The notes beneath the pieces were generated by a model. That model was not told where the DNA came from, ran no database searches, and saw only the letters and a program-made list of their open reading frames with translations. This document shows, one piece after another, positions 1-5,079 of a DNA stretch of 15,941 bases. Source of the stretch: Bacillota bacterium. GTDB lineage: Bacteria; Bacillota_I; Bacilli_A; Erysipelotrichales; Erysipelotrichaceae. The position numbers and the translations under genes are program-made. Positions within the stretch are counted from its first letter, which is position 1. Every line of letters starts with the position of its first letter. Where the stretch lies: contig JAEWIH010000118.1 of assembly GCA_023387245.1 (NCBI GenBank), positions 1 to 15,941 of the forward strand, given 5' to 3'.

Positions 1-96
1 TCTCTGGCTACATTTTGTATATTTTGGTTTAATGTTACATTTACCAATCTTATAATTCTCAACACATTCTAATTTAAATTCCCATGAATATTTCAT
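1..96 (-). mobile_element. IS3-family transposase OrfA, N-terminal part (runs off left edge)
   Basis: On the minus strand an ATG at 96-94 opens a frame without stops for 32 codons up to the window edge. It is preceded by a very strong ribosome binding site (complement of 105-116, AGGAGGAGGGG). The protein begins MKYSWEFKLECVENYKIG, which resembles the helix-turn-helix start of IS3/IS150-type OrfA DNA-binding subunits, whose role is to bind the element's terminal repeats. After that the residues (NIKPKYTKCSQR) look less typical, so the copy may be degenerate. Too short for the TS1 N-terminal domain to be checked further. Family assignment rests on recognising the first ~18 residues only; it could be another small HTH protein. 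Confidence 0.5.
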
Positions 97-119
97 AAAA
101 AATTACCCCTCCTCCTAGT

Positions 120-139
120 TGTCTAGCATTTGGGGTACA
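120..139. repeat. Putative IS3-type terminal inverted repeat (single end)
   Basis: The 20 bp between the two divergent OrfA starts begin TGTCTAG and end GGGGTACA, so read from either side the sequence starts with TGT; read on the minus strand it has the CCCCAAA...AGACA look of IS3/IS150-group ends. It sits directly upstream of both OrfA ribosome binding sites, where such an element's left end would lie. No second copy of the repeat was noticed in the window, so element boundaries and target duplication cannot be defined. Confidence 0.35.
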
Positions 140-166
140 TATCACAACAGGAGGTTCACTTTTATT

Positions 167-250
167 ATGAGATTGACTTATGAAAACAAGTTAAAAATGT
201 ATGACTTATGGAAAAATCGGGACTATAGTCCAACTATAAAAGTTAAATAA
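167..250 (+). pseudogene. Truncated IS3-family OrfA remnant
   Basis: A 27-codon frame begins at ATG 167 behind a CAGGAGG site (148-154) and stops at TAA 248-250. The start MRLTYENKLKMYDLWKNR resembles a second type of IS3 OrfA N-terminus, but a full OrfA is around 100 residues or more and nothing recognisable continues after the stop in any frame. I read it as the 5' stub of a deleted or frameshifted transposase gene. It points away from the minus-strand OrfA at 1-96, so two different elements probably met here. The match is by eye over a short stretch. Confidence 0.4.
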
Positions 251-251
251 C

Positions 252-304
252 ATTACCTTAATTGAAATAAATTGTAACCATTTATCTGTAACAATTTAGG
301 TAAT
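252..304. repeat. Long imperfect inverted repeat (13-bp arms)
   Basis: Arms 252-264 (ATTACCTTAATTG) and 292-304 (CAATTTAGGTAAT) pair at 12 of 13 positions, with one T-T mismatch, around a 27-nt interior. The interior offers an alternative pairing (ATTGTAAC 271-278 with GTAACAAT 288-295, 7 of 8). It begins one base after the stop of the OrfA remnant. Only a loose T stretch follows, so it is not a clean terminator. It may be a bidirectional terminator relic, a small palindromic element or part of an IS. The stretch 305-419 after it holds nothing I recognise. Confidence 0.55.
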
Positions 305-419
305 CTTATTTTAACTCTTATATGATGAAGTATAGGAGATATTTTTAAGGACATTTTTACTAACACTTAAGACATTATCACTTACTAATTACAGAATTAG
401 ATTTTAGTTAGATTATTGT

Positions 420-448
420 TTGACTTAATTAGATAATGAGTGTAAAAT
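420..448 (+). promoter_or_regulatory. Sigma-A-type promoter of rplK-rplA
   Basis: TTGACT at 420-425 and TAAAAT at 443-448 are separated by exactly 17 bp, a near-consensus vegetative promoter. Transcription would start near 455 and produce an ~84-nt leader containing the L1-binding hairpin. This independent promoter makes rplK-rplA separate from any upstream secE-nusG, which is not seen here. Confidence 0.7.
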
Positions 449-470
449 ATTAATGCTATTGATTGAGATA

Positions 471-507
471 GCGGTGGGAGTGCTATTGCGACGGCACGTA
501 CCACGAC
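471..507 (+). promoter_or_regulatory. L1-binding mRNA leader (autoregulatory hairpin of rplK-rplA)
   Basis: The leader contains GGTGGGAG (473-480) and GTACCAC (498-504). The same two strings flank the L1-binding helix of 23S rRNA (GGUGGGAG ... UACCACC), so this is a molecular mimic. GTGG 474-477 pairs with CCAC 501-504 and GTGC 480-483 with GCAC 494-497, leaving an asymmetric internal loop (GA opposite GTA) and a 10-nt apical loop. Established knowledge: free L1 binds such leaders and shuts off translation of the L11-L1 operon when rRNA is scarce. The hairpin lies ~17-34 nt upstream of the rplK ribosome binding site. Confidence 0.8.
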
Positions 508-538
508 ACAAAAATAACTAAAAAAGGGGGAATGTTTT

Positions 539-961
539 GTGAGTAAAAAGGTTGCTAAACAAGTTAAACTACAGTTTGCTGCTGGGCAAGCAAGACCGGG
601 CCCGGCTTTAGCTGGTGCTGGTGTGAATATGCCTCAATTTTGTAGTGCTTTTAATGATGCTACAAAAGATAGAATGGGTGATGTTGTTCCAGTTGTGATT
701 ACAGTTTATGAAGATAAGAGTTTTGAGTTTGTTTTAAAGACTACTCCTGCTTCAATTTTATTAAAGAAAGCTGCTGGTATTAGTAGCGGTTCTAGTAATG
801 CTAAGACTACTAAAGTTGGAACAATTACTAAGGCTCAATTGCGTGAAATTGCTGAGTATAAAATGGTTGATTTAAATGCTAATGATGTAGAAGCGGCGAT
901 GAATATTATTGCTGGTACTGCGCGTAATATGGGCATTGTTATTGAAGGGATGGGAGAATAA
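539..961 (+). CDS. rplK: Large-subunit ribosomal protein L11
   Basis: A 140-residue L11, the protein of the GTPase-associated centre that binds 23S helices 43/44 and contacts elongation factors, RelA-type proteins and thiopeptides. Recognisable blocks are the N-terminal KLQ..AG segment, [37 protein letters not shown] and a C-terminal [25 protein letters not shown]. Start is GTG 539 behind AAAGGGGG with 8-nt spacing. Oddity: the usual proline-rich loop (AGKATPAPPVGPALGQAGVN) reads [16 protein letters not shown], four residues shorter, so one of the two conserved prolines tied to thiostrepton binding is missing from its normal context. The frame is intact and the rest is conserved, so this looks like a functional variant. 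Two bases separate its stop from rplA. Confidence 0.97.
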   Translation: MSKKVAKQVKLQFAAGQARPGPALAGAGVNMPQFCSAFNDATKDRMGDVVPVVITVYEDKSFEFVLKTTPASILLKKAAGISSGSSNAKTTKVGTITKAQLREIAEYKMVDLNANDVEAAMNIIAGTARNMGIVIEGMGE

Positions 962-963
962 TT

Positions 964-1656
964 ATGCCAAAACACGGAAAGAATTTTAAAAAGGCTTTAG
1001 AGGCTGTTAAAAAAGATTTTGCTTATGATGTTAAGGAAGCTATTAAGTTAGCTAAAGAAATTAAGTTTGCTAAGTTTGATGAGTCTTTTGGATTGAGTTT
1101 TAATTTAAATGTAGATCCTCGTCATGCTGATCAACAAATTCGTGGGGCACTAGTGTTGCCTCATGGTACTGGTAAAACTCAAAAAGTTTTGGTTATTACT
1201 CAAGGTCCTAAAGAGGCTGAGGCTAAAGAGGCTGGTGCTGATTTTGTTGGTGGTAAAGAATTATTAGAAGATATTAAAAAAGGCTGGTTTGAGTTTGATA
1301 TTATTGTGGCTACTCCTGATATGATGGGTGAGCTTGGTAAGTTGGGTAAACTTTTAGGTCCTAAAGGTTTAATGCCTAATCCTAAGACTGGCACAGTTAC
1401 TAATGATTTGGCTAATGCGATTGCTGAAATTAAGAAAGGTAAAGTTGAATATCGTGTAGATAAAGAGGGTAATATCAATGTTTTAGTTGGTAAGTCTTCT
1501 TTTAGCGATGAGGCTTTATATGAAAATATTAAGGCTTTATATTCAACAATTTTAAAGGCACGTCCTGCTGCTGTTAAGGGTGCTTATATTAAGAATTTAG
1601 TGTTGTCTACGACAATGGGTCCTGCTATTAAAGTATCTGGCGATAGTATTGCTTAA
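964..1656 (+). CDS. rplA: Large-subunit ribosomal protein L1
   Basis: A 230-residue L1 of normal length, building the mobile L1 stalk that helps release deacylated tRNA from the E site. Family landmarks are the N-terminal MPKHGKNF, the [19 protein letters not shown] block (~residues 53-71), [26 protein letters not shown] (~116-141), [14 protein letters not shown] and the C-terminal [10 protein letters not shown]. It follows rplK by 2 nt with a GGGAG site inside the rplK end, so the two are translationally linked. L1 is the expected repressor of its own operon through the leader at 471-507. A strong terminator follows, so rplJ-rplL are not joined to this transcript. Confidence 0.98.
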   Translation: MPKHGKNFKKALEAVKKDFAYDVKEAIKLAKEIKFAKFDESFGLSFNLNVDPRHADQQIRGALVLPHGTGKTQKVLVITQGPKEAEAKEAGADFVGGKELLEDIKKGWFEFDIIVATPDMMGELGKLGKLLGPKGLMPNPKTGTVTNDLANAIAEIKKGKVEYRVDKEGNINVLVGKSSFSDEALYENIKALYSTILKARPAAVKGAYIKNLVLSTTMGPAIKVSGDSIA

Positions 1657-1673
1657 TAATTAATTTTAAAAAT

Positions 1674-1700
1674 AAACTTCACCTTGGGGTGAAGTTTTTT
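1674..1700 (+). terminator. Rho-independent terminator after rplA
   Basis: CTTCACC (1677-1683) pairs perfectly with GGTGAAG (1688-1694) around a TTGG loop; flanking A and T runs extend the stem and six T follow. A strong terminator. Confidence 0.9.
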
Positions 1701-1716
1701 GTATATAAAATATTGA

Positions 1717-1765
1717 GTTTATCTTAATGTAAACACTTGCATAAAAATAAAAAAAATATTACAAT
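1717..1765 (+). promoter_or_regulatory. Promoter of the secreted-protein/ABC cassette with upstream dyad
   Basis: TTGCAT (1737-1742) and TACAAT (1760-1765) with 17-bp spacing make a good vegetative promoter; transcription would begin near 1772. Immediately upstream, 1717-1734 is an 18-bp dyad, GTTTATCTT/AATGTAAAC, with 7 of 9 positions symmetric, ending 2 bp before the -35. This is a plausible operator for an activator or repressor encoded elsewhere; no regulator gene lies in the cassette. Confidence 0.55.
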
Positions 1766-1812
1766 TAAGTCAAGAAACATTTTATGATTTTTAGGATAGG
1801 AGAGTGATAGAT

Positions 1813-2241
1813 ATGAAAAAATCTAAAAAAATTTCTATAGCATTGTGTTCTGTTATATTGATGGGTATTTGTAGTTTTGGAATTGTGTATGCTATTTCCG
1901 GGGATTTTACGCATATACCATACAATAAAATTCCAGGCGGTGGTCATTGTAAAGTGGCGATAAATTATGGAAACACGAAGAATACAACAGGAAAAACAGC
2001 TAGTTTTAAAATAGATTCAGGTAATTTTTTACCTGTTAATACTCGTTTGGTTTTTGGTAATCAAAATTTAGCTTCTGATTCTGTGTCTAGTGTTGGAGAT
2101 AAACATTATGTTTTACTTGCTAATGAATATAATGGTGTTATAAAGGGTGGTACATATTATAATAAGACTTGTACTCATTTGTTTGAAGGTAGTAATACTT
2201 CAAGTCCAGAAGTCTGGTTTTCTGCAGATAATCTAAGATAA
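1813..2241 (+). CDS. Unrecognised small secreted protein (possible bacteriocin-like effector)
   Basis: A 142-residue protein I cannot assign to a family. ATG 1813 is chosen because AGGAG at 1798-1802 is 10 nt away; the in-frame GTG at 1804 would overlap that site. The N-terminus has a basic stretch (MKKSKKIS), a hydrophobic core (IALCSVILMGICSFGIV) and a VYA-IS site fitting signal peptidase I cleavage after residue 27. The mature ~115 residues are rich in Gly, Asn, Ser, Thr and aromatics, have no hydrophobic segment and hold two Cys (46 and 120) that could form a disulfide. It is first in a transcript that continues into two membrane proteins and two ABC ATPases after a weak terminator. That layout suggests a Sec-exported antibacterial protein with a protective pump, as in Sec-dependent bacteriocins of the lactococcin 972 type, but I see no lactococcin 972 motif. 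It could also be an adhesin-like or signalling protein. Confidence 0.75.
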   Translation: MKKSKKISIALCSVILMGICSFGIVYAISGDFTHIPYNKIPGGGHCKVAINYGNTKNTTGKTASFKIDSGNFLPVNTRLVFGNQNLASDSVSSVGDKHYVLLANEYNGVIKGGTYYNKTCTHLFEGSNTSSPEVWFSADNLR

Positions 2242-2249
2242 TTTAAATT

Positions 2250-2276
2250 GGGCGGAGTTTAACGCCTTATTTTTTT
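2250..2276 (+). terminator. Weak terminator / attenuator after the secreted-protein gene
   Basis: GGCG (2251-2254) pairs with CGCC (2263-2266), with G2250-T2267 as a wobble, around an 8-nt loop, followed by TTATTTTTTT. The stem is short, so partial readthrough is expected. It would give more transcript of the secreted protein than of the downstream ABC genes, for which no separate promoter is evident. Confidence 0.5.
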
Positions 2277-2288
2277 AATGTTGATTAG

Positions 2289-2333
2289 AAAGGAGCAAGA
2301 TTGATTAAAAAATATCAATCTATGAATATATGA
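2289..2333 (+). promoter_or_regulatory. Structured translation start: SD, hairpin and 10-codon mini-ORF before the first membrane protein
   Basis: AAAGGAG (2289-2295) lies 34 nt before the ATG at 2330, too far for ordinary initiation. Between them GATTGAT (2299-2305) and ATCAATC (2314-2320) form a perfect 7-bp stem with an 8-nt loop; folding would bring the SD to within about 12 nt of the ATG. Alternatively a TTG at 2301, five nt from the SD, opens MIKKYQSMNI ending in TGA 2331-2333, which overlaps ATG 2330 as ATGA, the classic translational-coupling layout. Both readings make expression of the membrane protein conditional. Confidence 0.5.
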
Positions 2334-3154
2334 CGAATTTAGTTAATTTATTTAGAAAAGTCAGAAAAGAGAAAATAATATTATGGATTGTTTTGTTATT
2401 GCTTTTAACAATAAATACATTTTTAACTGCTAATAGTGAACAAATAAGTTATGAGTCTAATCGAGGATTATCTTTGTATTATTATATGCAATCAGTAGGT
2501 TTTAGTCTTTGGTTTTATTTTATAATGTGTTTTATGATTCCAAACATATATAGTGTTGATATATTAAAGAAGAAAAATAATCATTATCATTATTTTGAAA
2601 TTACAAAAAAAGGATATAAAAATTATTGTATTAGTAATTTTAAGAAAAATTCTTTAATCACATTTTTTTCTGTTTTGTTTATACATTTATATTTACTTTT
2701 CTTAATCAATTTTTTTATTTCTCCGATTAAAGTAGATAATTTTGACAAAGTCGGTTTTTATGTAGGTTTAAATTATGATATGATGGTAAATTTGATATTA
2801 TATGTTATATTTTCGATTATTGGTTATGTTGTTTTTTCGAATTTTATATTGAGTTTACAATTATATATTAAAAACATTTTTATTTATCGAGCTTTAGGTA
2901 CTATTTTGGGGATTGTTCTTTTTATTGTGCCGGCATATTTGAATATAATCTTTTTTAGATTGGAACCTTTAAAGTTTTTGTCTATAATTCCCGGGATATT
3001 TTTTATTCCGAATATTATTACTCCTTCTTTGGAGAGTATTAGTATACGGGGATTATCTCCGTTAGTTGGATTTATTTTGACATTGACGCTTTATTTCATT
3101 ATGACTTTAGTGATTTTTAAACATAAGAGTATAAAGGAACATATATATGAGTAG
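2330..3154 (+). CDS. Polytopic membrane protein, probable ABC transporter membrane subunit
   Basis: A 274-residue very hydrophobic protein with about six predicted membrane segments (by eye: residues ~15-35, 50-75, 105-130, 150-178, 186-208 and 238-262) and basic loops between them. No catalytic motif, no peptidase domain and no solute-binding signature is visible. Such ABC-2-like subunits (LanE/LanG, BcrB type) diverge quickly, so the role is inferred from two ABC ATPase genes following in the same operon. It has no good SD at normal distance; initiation probably depends on the structure or mini-ORF just upstream. Its last 8 bases overlap the next gene. ATA isoleucine codons are frequent compared with the ribosomal genes, which together with its place between core genes suggests acquisition by transfer. 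Confidence 0.75.
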   Translation: MTNLVNLFRKVRKEKIILWIVLLLLLTINTFLTANSEQISYESNRGLSLYYYMQSVGFSLWFYFIMCFMIPNIYSVDILKKKNNHYHYFEITKKGYKNYCISNFKKNSLITFFSVLFIHLYLLFLINFFISPIKVDNFDKVGFYVGLNYDMMVNLILYVIFSIIGYVVFSNFILSLQLYIKNIFIYRALGTILGIVLFIVPAYLNIIFFRLEPLKFLSIIPGIFFIPNIITPSLESISIRGLSPLVGFILTLTLYFIMTLVIFKHKSIKEHIYE

Positions 3155-3656
3155 ATTTTATCTAAATTCTTTTACATTAAAAGATTATATTTTATTATTA
3201 CTTCCGTTTTTAGTTTCAATTGTGTTTATGTATACAACTAATAATATTATTCAATCTATTGTTTTTAATAGTTATCTTTATTATGCGATAAACGATGCAT
3301 ATTTAATTCAGAGTTTTACTAAAATAAATGAAATGAATCGTTTAGGTCATTTACTTATACCGAGATTAGGGAATAAAACTTTTTATTTAAATACAATAAA
3401 ATCTAGTTGTGTAATAGCGTTAGTATTTTTTATATTTCAATATGTATTTATGGTTTTGGTTTATGGTGGGATTCCTGTTGGATATGAGAAATATGTTTTG
3501 TTATTTACTGTTTGTTATGTTTTGGTATTTGTTATAATGCAGAGTATTTTGTGTTTACAGGTCGGAAAGAAGATGAACCTTATTTATCTTTTATTACCTA
3601 TATTTTTAAATTTATTATTTCGTTATTATTTTGTAGAAGTTTATTTTGCTCTTTGA
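3147..3656 (+). CDS. Second small membrane protein of the ABC cassette
   Basis: A 169-residue hydrophobic protein with about four membrane segments (residues ~12-32, 88-110, 116-140 and 146-167) and a more polar stretch between the first and second containing NDAYLIQSFTKINEMNRLGHLLIPRLGNK. ATG 3147 lies inside the end of the preceding gene (8-nt overlap), implying coupled translation and a fixed ratio of the two proteins. The polar stretch after the first segment could be the cytoplasmic coupling region that docks an ATPase, but this is speculation. Family not recognised; I infer the partner permease of a heteromeric exporter or immunity pump. It ends with TGA, like both ATPase genes. Confidence 0.7.
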   Translation: MSRFYLNSFTLKDYILLLLPFLVSIVFMYTTNNIIQSIVFNSYLYYAINDAYLIQSFTKINEMNRLGHLLIPRLGNKTFYLNTIKSSCVIALVFFIFQYVFMVLVYGGIPVGYEKYVLLFTVCYVLVFVIMQSILCLQVGKKMNLIYLLLPIFLNLLFRYYFVEVYFAL

Positions 3657-3668
3657 AAGGTGTTAATT

Positions 3669-4271
3669 ATGTTAAATTTATCAGTTAAAAATTTAAATAA
3701 GTGTTTTAAAAATGAGTTGATTCTTGATGATGTTTGTTTGGATTTAAAAGAGGGCGATATAATTTTGATTAAGGGTAAGAATGGATCGGGGAAATCGACT
3801 TTGTTGAAAATATTGTGTGATATTTTGACTTATGATAGTGGTGTTATAAATTATACTAGTCGTAAAATAGGGGCTTTAATTGAAAATCCGGGGTTTATTG
3901 AATCGGAATCGATTGCTTATAATTTACGTGATTTATGCTGTAGCAAAAAATATGACGAGAATAGAGTTATTGAATTGTGTGGTTTATTTAATCTGTCATA
4001 TAAAGATAGGACTAAGTTAAGCAACTATTCATTGGGTATGCGTCAGAAGGTTGGAATAATTCAAGCGTTGATCAATGATTATGATTATTTGTATTTAGAT
4101 GAGCCGATAAGGGGATTGGATAAAGATAGCATAGAAACTTTTGTTAAAATTATGAATGAGCAAGCTAAAAATCACATTACAATAATTGCTTCTCATGATG
4201 CTTTAGAGGGAATTTGTTTTAGTCAAAAATATGAGATGATAAAAGGCAAATTAAGTCTTATAAAGGAATGA
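3669..4271 (+). CDS. ABC transporter ATP-binding protein, BcrA/LanF-like (first)
   Basis: A 200-residue single nucleotide-binding domain. In order: Walker A GKNGSGKS near residue 35, a Q-loop region reading IGALIENPGFIE, signature SLGMRQKVGII, Walker B YLYLDEPIRGLD and H-loop IIASHD. The LIENPGF block in place of the usual Q-loop glutamine and the short length resemble ATPases of bacitracin-resistance and lantibiotic-immunity pumps (BcrA, LanF). ATG 3669 is chosen over GTG 3660 because AAAGG at 3656-3660 lies 8 nt from it. It follows the membrane genes closely and precedes a diverged second copy. Likely energises a pump that removes a membrane-acting compound from the cell surface; export of an unknown product is the alternative. 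Confidence 0.9.
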   Translation: MLNLSVKNLNKCFKNELILDDVCLDLKEGDIILIKGKNGSGKSTLLKILCDILTYDSGVINYTSRKIGALIENPGFIESESIAYNLRDLCCSKKYDENRVIELCGLFNLSYKDRTKLSNYSLGMRQKVGIIQALINDYDYLYLDEPIRGLDKDSIETFVKIMNEQAKNHITIIASHDALEGICFSQKYEMIKGKLSLIKE

Positions 4272-4284
4272 AAGGATAATTAAA

Positions 4285-4887
4285 ATGTTAAAGATAACAT
4301 CGCTATCTAAGAGTTATGGTAGTAAAAAAGTAATTGATAATCTGAATTTTGAAATATTAAAGCCAAGTATAATTCATATTCGTGGTACTAATGGTTGTGG
4401 AAAAACTACCTTATTTAAATTGATTGCGGAAATTGAAGAGCCTGATTCAGGAATTATTGAGAAATCAGATATTGTACATCTTGGAGTTGTTATTGAAAAT
4501 GGTGGTTTCATTGAAAATAAAAGTCTTAAGTATAATTTAGAGTATCTTATTAATGTTCGTAAAGAAGCAACTATTAATTATGCTAAAGATTTATGTACAA
4601 TGTTTTCTTTGGATTTTGAGAGTAATAAAAAAATTAAAGATTTTTCAATTGGTATGCGTCAAAAGGCTGGGATTATTCAGGCGGTTATGGAAAATCAGAA
4701 TTTGATAATATTAGATGAGCCTTCTAGGGGTATGGATGAAGAGAGTGTTATTGTTTTTTCGAGATTAATAGAAGATTTAAAAAAAGATAATAAAACAGTT
4801 ATAATTGCATCACATGAAATATTAGATCGAATATGTTTTGATGAAATTTATGTTATGGAGAATGGGCGTCTTGAAAGAGAAATTTGA
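4285..4887 (+). CDS. ABC transporter ATP-binding protein, BcrA/LanF-like (second)
   Basis: A 200-residue ATPase clearly paralogous to the gene before it: Walker A GTNGCGKT, LGVVIENGGFIENKSLKYNL in the Q-loop region, signature SIGMRQKAGIIQAV, Walker B NLIILDEPSRGMD and H-loop IIASHE. All catalytic elements are present in both copies, so the pump probably has a heterodimeric ATPase. AAAGGA (4271-4276) overlaps the preceding stop region and is 8 nt from ATG 4285. Two separate ATPases next to two separate membrane proteins differ from the usual LanFEG layout of one ATPase and two permeases. The stop is TGA, as in the two genes before it. Confidence 0.9.
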   Translation: MLKITSLSKSYGSKKVIDNLNFEILKPSIIHIRGTNGCGKTTLFKLIAEIEEPDSGIIEKSDIVHLGVVIENGGFIENKSLKYNLEYLINVRKEATINYAKDLCTMFSLDFESNKKIKDFSIGMRQKAGIIQAVMENQNLIILDEPSRGMDEESVIVFSRLIEDLKKDNKTVIIASHEILDRICFDEIYVMENGRLEREI

Positions 4888-4902
4888 AATAGTTGTTTTG
4901 GG

Positions 4903-4992
4903 GTGTTTATTGTTATAAAGACAGCTTATTATTTTATATTGGGTATGGTGCTTATGTTTCTAATTCATGTAGTATTTTATGTTTTTTTATAA
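4903..4992 (+). CDS. Possible tiny hydrophobic membrane peptide (29 aa)
   Basis: After the second ATPase a frame from GTG 4903 encodes FIVIKTAYYFILGMVLMF then LIHVVFYVFL and stops at TAA 4990-4992: one lysine near the N-terminus followed by a single membrane-spanning stretch. It lies between the last ATPase and the terminator, so it would be the last gene of the cassette. The start is uncertain: GGGGTG at 4900-4905 could act as SD only for a non-ATG start, and in-frame TTG 4939 or ATG 4945 are alternatives. AT-rich DNA readily gives hydrophobic frames by chance, so this is a candidate only. Confidence 0.25.
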   Translation: MFIVIKTAYYFILGMVLMFLIHVVFYVFL

Positions 4993-5021
4993 TGGGCATA
5001 AAAAAATACGCTTTGGTTAAT

Positions 5022-5046
5022 GATGGCTATTAAAGTCATCTTTTTT
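5022..5046 (+). terminator. Terminator at the end of the ABC cassette
   Basis: GATGGCT (5022-5028) pairs with AGTCATC (5034-5040), one G-U wobble, around ATTAA; six T follow. It separates the cassette from comFA. Confidence 0.75.
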
Positions 5047-5049
5047 AGT

Positions 5050-5074
5050 TATAATTTAATTGTTTGTTTATAAT
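5050..5074 (+). promoter_or_regulatory. Candidate -10 boxes before comFA
   Basis: Two TATAAT boxes occur, at 5050-5055 and 5069-5074; neither has a convincing -35. The second would put the transcription start at about 5081, on the comFA ATG (5080), giving a leaderless mRNA. The first would give an ~18-nt leader without a Shine-Dalgarno sequence. No obvious competence-regulator box was recognised. Confidence 0.4.
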
Positions 5075-5079
5075 TAAGT

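Noticed and set aside
1200..1478. 92-codon minus-strand frame inside rplA
   Set aside because: Shadow of the highly conserved L1 gene; low-complexity Ser/Leu/Pro product and no RBS.
1765..1947. 60-codon minus-strand frame across the secreted-protein start
   Set aside because: Overlaps the cassette promoter and a well-supported signal peptide gene; no RBS or recognisable product.
1813..2241. Lactococcin 972-family bacteriocin
   Set aside because: The Sec signal and ABC context are suggestive, but the Trp/Tyr/His-rich repeats typical of that family are not seen, so no family name is given.
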